Source: Lepidurus packardi (lineage: Eukaryota > Arthropoda > Branchiopoda > Notostraca > Triopsidae). Taken from it: a stretch of 64,000 nt of DNA. The DNA lies in contig JAKZAN010000001.1 of assembly GCA_023053545.1 (NCBI GenBank), positions 1,632,565 to 1,696,564 of the forward strand. The letters run 5' to 3'. Below are positions 59,801 to 64,000 of this stretch, in pieces (the stretch's first letter is position 1; the number at the start of each line of letters is the position of its first letter). A model generated the notes under the pieces. It ran no database searches. It was given only the letters and a program-made list of their open reading frames with translations, and had not been told where the DNA came from. The translations under genes were made by a program, and so were the position numbers.

Positions 59801-60353
59801 CATCTCTTACGCACGTAAACCGTGTCCTTTCTCTTAGACGTGCGTATGGCTCCGCCCACTGCTTTTGCTTAGAAAATATAGATAAAGTTTAGCTCCAAAC
59901 AATGTCCAGCTTATCTTCCCCGAAAAAAAAAAAAAAAAAGAAACATCCAAGGTTTGGCTGTCGCCCCTATAATAAAATTGTGGTACTTCCTGGTTTCTTT
60001 CACGTTGGGGAGTTTTTGGACTTACGGATGGACGGTCCCAGAAGCTAGCCAAAGGGGATCGAAGGCAATACAGACGGGCATGTCACTCGTAAATTGAACT
60101 TGGGAAGGTTTCTGAGCCAAAAAAGAGCTGGGGGTGGGTGTATTGCGCAATTTCCCAACTTGAGGAACACGCTCGGAGTAATACAGCAAGCTTCTCGCTC
60201 GCTCTCTGTGCATCTCGTGCCGGACTTGGTTTAACTAGAGGACAACATGGAACAGCCATCTGTCTCGTTTGTCTCTCAAAAAAAATCGATTATTTTAGTA
60301 CTACCCTTACACCGCAAAAAATTAGTCCGGGGTGATTTGGGCTATTACTTATT
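56807..60353. other. Ubx upstream DNA, no gene seen
   Basis: Contains an AAATGGCGC PHO-like core near 57618, a short TTTTATATATAT tract near 58344 and AAATAAAT-rich low complexity at about 59450..59730. Minor open frames on both strands overlap and lack domains. Confidence 0.5.
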
Positions 60354-60905
60354 GTAGCACCTTTTATGCCCATGAGCTATTTTAAATTAAATATATTTAA
60401 ATTACTATCACCAGCTTTGAATGTTACATTATAATCACACAATTTGGGAGGTACTTTACTACTCACAATTTTTTAAATTCAGATATCAATATTGGGATGG
60501 TTTCATAATCAAATGTTGTGCTATTAGTTATTTTTAGCACCTTTTATGCCCATGAGAGATTTTAAATTAAATATATTGAAATTACTATCACCAGCTTTGA
60601 ATGTTACATTATAATCACACAATTTGGGAGGTACTTTACTACTCACAATTTTTTAAATTCAGATATCAATATTGGGATGGTTTCATAATCAAATGTTGTG
60701 CTATTAGTTATTTTTAGCACCTTTTATGCCCATGAGAGATTTTAAATTAAATATATTGAAATTACTATCACTAGCTTTGACATTATACGCACTTGTTACA
60801 TTATACTTGTTACATTATACGCACACAATTTGAGAGTTACTTTACTACTTACTATTGTTTAAATTCAGATATAAATAGTGGGATGGTTTGATAATCAAAT
60901 GTTGT
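60354..60905. repeat. Tandem array, three copies of exactly 180 bp spacing
   Basis: TAGCACCTTTTATGCCCATG begins at 60355, 60535 and 60715. The first two copies differ by only a few bases. The third is disrupted after about 65 bp by short CATTATAC/CTTGTTA direct repeats and then resumes (AAATTCAGATAT, GGGATGGTTT, AATCAAATGTTGTG). AT-rich with TTTAAATTAAATATAT cores. Unrelated in sequence to family A despite the same unit length. Confidence 0.96.
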
Positions 60906-62374
60906 GGGGATAAGATACTTATTAGGCCTATAAAAATTGCTATGAACGCGATGGATTCATAACACAGCGTACTTGGGGGGATGATCTAACGGGTAAGACA
61001 TCTAACATGAATAAACCGAATAAGGTCAGTTAAAATAAATCAAGTTCAAATCATTGGATCGGTCTCTTTTACGGACTACTTCTCTCCTTTTTTGCGTGCG
61101 GGGATGTTGAGGGTAGCGGCTCATTAAGAAGACCATAAATTGGCAACCCAATTTCAAGAGGCGGTGCTTTTATGCTCTAAAGTGCTAAAAAAAAGCGAAA
61201 TGCCGTCAAGGCTCTCAGCGTGTCAGCAAGACAACGGTGTAACACTCTCAGTCTCCCAGTTTTATGGCTGTATCTATCAAAGGCGTATAATGGAAACGAC
61301 TCTTGGCCTTAAAAGAAAAAAAATCCGATTTTTTTTCGGTTCGATTTTCCTTCCCCTTACGCCTCTGACCAAAACGCAAGCCCGAAAGTGCAAAAGATGA
61401 CTATCCTGTATTACGCGCACGGGGGGCCGAGACAAAATTACATGGTACCAGGAATGATTCCGATTCACTCATCACAAACGACTGGACCGCACGAAGCACA
61501 AGAGCAATAAAAGGAAGGGAACGTAAAAACCTTGCTGAATCAATTATCCAACTTGTAACGACACAACTAATGTCAAGCCACACAGCTTGATAATGGCAAA
61601 CGCTTATTTTGTTATCAAAAAGCGACGAAAAAAAAGGATACATTTGGATTCTCTTTGACCACTACACAGATTGTTATGATGTTCTAGTGGCACTTACGAA
61701 GGTAATAAGTTTCTTTTCACGCTTTTCGCGTAAACGAGAATATACGACTAACTATCACACCTTACGACTAAAATGGCGTTACAAACGATTCGAAAATTGC
61801 AAAAAAAAAAAAAAAAAAAAAAAAAAACTTAGGAGAAAACAAAACATGCCACAATGCAGTGATCTGCCTTGGTGGTCTCTCGTTCGACGTTTTTGTTACT
61901 TTTCAGTATAAAATGTTATTTAAACCATTTAAACGAGGGCTACTACAATATACCTTATGACGACTACGAATTTCGTTTTTTATGGCTTTCGGTTAACAGA
62001 AGCCCATGAAAAAGAAAGTTATTCCTATATAGTCGTCATCCTTTAAATCCTATAAAAAGCCAATGTAATATTACAGCAATATTTGTTTTATTATAATTTT
62101 TTTTAAATTTCCTAATTGTAACACCGTTTGCAACATTTTGTTGTACCTCTACTTTTGTTGTATCTCTACTTTACCTCTACTTTTGTTGTACCTGTCTCTC
62201 ATACCGCAATAATGCAATGATTTCGGTAGTGAAATTATTGCGATAATAGAATTCTTTCCGTAACTAATGACTTCACCAAAGGTATTACAAATTGTTTTCC
62301 TACAGTAAGTTAAGCTTTTAATGCGTTACTTTAAAAGTCCTTTCACCGGCACAAAAGGTATTAGGTATAATATA
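60906..62374. other. Upstream DNA, no gene seen
   Basis: A run of about 27 A lies at 61800..61826 and an ACTAAAATGGCGTT PHO-like core near 61768..61781. CTACTTT(TGTTGTA) repeats occur at about 62148..62190. The tRNA-like stretch near 60978..61062 is discussed among the rejected items. Confidence 0.5.
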
Positions 62375-62409
62375 ATACCTTTTGCCTAAAGGTATTAGGC
62401 AAAAGGTAT
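62375..62409. repeat. Perfect 15-bp hairpin
   Basis: ATACCTTTTGCCTAA (62375..62389) and its exact complement (62395..62409) flank a five-base loop AGGTA. A related ACAAAAGGTATTAGGTATA segment just upstream (62351..62369) repeats part of the right arm. It may be the end of a small fold-back element. Confidence 0.85.
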
Positions 62410-64000
62410 ACTTCTCAGTGGATGGACGATGGTTTTATAAGCAATCTTTCTGGATTATTTCGAAAAACGAAGCATGCTCCTATGCTTAAGTTACTTATTC
62501 TTCCTGTTGCAGTGCAAGGGATACAAGTTTCCCTGATCACGACTCTAAAAACGCCAAAAGGAAGGTGAATCTTCATCCCTGCTATACCACAATTGACCAT
62601 ACTCTTCTCCCCCCTTCGCCGCGGCTAGTTTTACCCCAAACCAATGAATTTCGGGCCGGGGGATTAAGCCAGCTTTGGTGGCCAAGGCTCTTAAACCTAT
62701 TTCAGGATCTATATCTACAAAGAAATTAGGAAAAAGTAAGCGCCGCCTTTTTTCAAAGCCTTTGGAACCCATCAACAAGCTTAGAGTATGCCACGTATTC
62801 TCTTGCACATATCCTTTCCACTTTGTAGCACAACTAAAACTCCACACATGGCTGCCAGCCAAAAAAAAAAACGTTCGGGAAAGAGATTCCATGACACTCT
62901 CGCTGCATGACCAAGGAATTTGACTTGGGTTTGGTTTTCTGCATGAAAAAATAAATAAAGAAAAAGAGTTGAGAAAATATATTTATCTCTTTGAAACTCT
63001 GCGGGGAGGCTGGGCAAGCCAAGACGCGTTTCGCATATAAGAATTTTAAAAAAAAAGGTTTAGAAAAAACAGCCCTTCTCCTTTTTTTTCCAAATCCGAA
63101 AAGGCTCCACTTGGTCTCAGCCAGACAAACTATAATTTCTTATAAAACTGGCCACTGCAGGCTATCCTAGCTGGGCAAATAGCATAGACCCCAGCGAGAA
63201 GATGACTTCATAATATCCTCAGCCAAAAAAAGAAACAAAAAAAAAAAACATCTCGCTCATGGGCGAGCCTTCATCATTGCCCCTCACGGAAACAATCCAA
63301 TGAGATTTATATTAGCAAGACGTCCCAAAGACAATAGACTAACTTTGAAGCCTTTTTTTCCGCCCGCTGCATGCGGAAACATAGCCATACATACATCTAT
63401 AGTTAGAGCAAGAATTAAATAAGCTTCCCAAAAGAAGGTACACGTCGAATGCGTTATGCAAATGGGCGACTTGCGCTGCTGGCCACCAAAATTCTCTTTC
63501 TGTTCTGCAATGACCAATAAGCAGGCCAGGTTCGTTTGCTCAGGTCTGAACTTTTTTTTTTTCTTTTCTTTTTACTTTCAACTGGAAATGAGCTTTTCGA
63601 AATATAATGACTTCATTTGCGGTTACACCTCGCGTCCAAAAGTACATAAATTTTAAATAGCGTGTATAAAAAAAAACAAATTCCACAGTTTTGTTTTCAA
63701 AAACCTTTAAGTAGCCTCTTGGTACATTTTTCTTTATGTTTCTATTACTTTTTCGTAAGGGAAATTTTCCATTGGACTGGGGTCTGGGTATCTTAGGCAC
63801 TCTGGCTGGCTTTTCTGTGACCCGCCATGTTCATCGCTGAGGATGTTTTTCCCCGTGATACATTCAAGAAAAAGAGGCCTAATGCACCGCCATAAAAAGC
63901 GAGACATAGAAAAAAAAGTTAGTTCCGCTCCAAGGCACATGGAGAGAAGAGTTATTTCCCAGAAATGCCTCGCAGCAAGTTAGATACAAAGTCGCAAAGC
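62410..64000. other. Upstream DNA to window end, no gene seen
   Basis: No recognisable coding sequence. An ATGCAAAT octamer-like core lies near 63458..63465. The minus-strand frame 62545..62892 has no recognised domain. abd-A would be expected further right, beyond the window, if the canonical Hox order holds. Confidence 0.5.

Noticed and set aside
60978-61062. tRNA-like sequence (CTAACGGGTAAGAC D-arm-like, GTTCAAATC B-box-like)
   Set aside because: The D-arm-like hairpin is good, but the T-stem does not pair, the acceptor ends are not complementary and no anticodon arm forms. At most a decayed tRNA-derived fragment.

Overview
This is animal genomic DNA from an arthropod Hox cluster, very probably a crustacean. 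Two Hox genes lie on the minus strand in the same direction. Ultrabithorax (Ubx) is complete in its coding sequence: exon 1 at 45528..44781, exon 2 at 22202..21895. Antennapedia (Antp) enters with its large first coding exon (2843..1277), and its homeobox exon lies beyond the left edge. In the direction of transcription the order is Ubx then Antp, as in canonical clusters (abd-A, Ubx, Antp, Scr). The Ubx C-terminus is short and Ser/Thr-rich and lacks the insect Gln-Ala/poly-Ala domain, and the linker between YPWM and homeodomain is short. Both fit a non-insect arthropod. The compact cluster and abundant homopolymers would suit a branchiopod such as Daphnia, but that is inference.

Layout from left to right: 1..1276 is the 5' part of an Antp intron; 1277..2843 is the Antp coding exon; 2844..21894 is about 19 kb between Antp and Ubx (Antp upstream DNA, then Ubx 3' flank); 21895..22202 is the Ubx homeobox exon; 22203..44780 is one 22.6 kb Ubx intron; 44781..45528 is Ubx exon 1; 45529..64000 is DNA upstream of Ubx, towards the expected abd-A. 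I found no other credible protein gene, tRNA, rRNA or recognisable transposase. The remaining open frames look like chance frames, antisense shadows of low-complexity Hox coding sequence, or frames through tandem repeats.

The non-coding DNA is not featureless. It holds at least nine tandem arrays, two small dispersed repeat families, several strong inverted repeats, microsatellites and very long homopolymers. One inverted repeat sits just inside each end of the Ubx intron. There are also short motif clusters that would be expected of Hox regulatory DNA: GAGA-type (CT)n beside PHO/YY1-like sites, CRE-like plus PHO-like pairs about 4 kb upstream of both Hox start codons, and octamer/TAAT homeodomain composites. 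These are motif readings by eye, not demonstrated enhancers.

Ubx and Antp are homeodomain transcription factors that set segment identity in the trunk. Both act with Extradenticle/PBC through the YPWM motif and normally respond to shared cluster-level regulation (Polycomb/Trithorax, cross-repression). I saw no sign of a new enzymatic or defence system. The most original leads are structural: the hairpins flanking the Ubx intron, the two-length 123/144-bp minisatellite that keeps an open frame, and the repeated motif grammar upstream of both genes.
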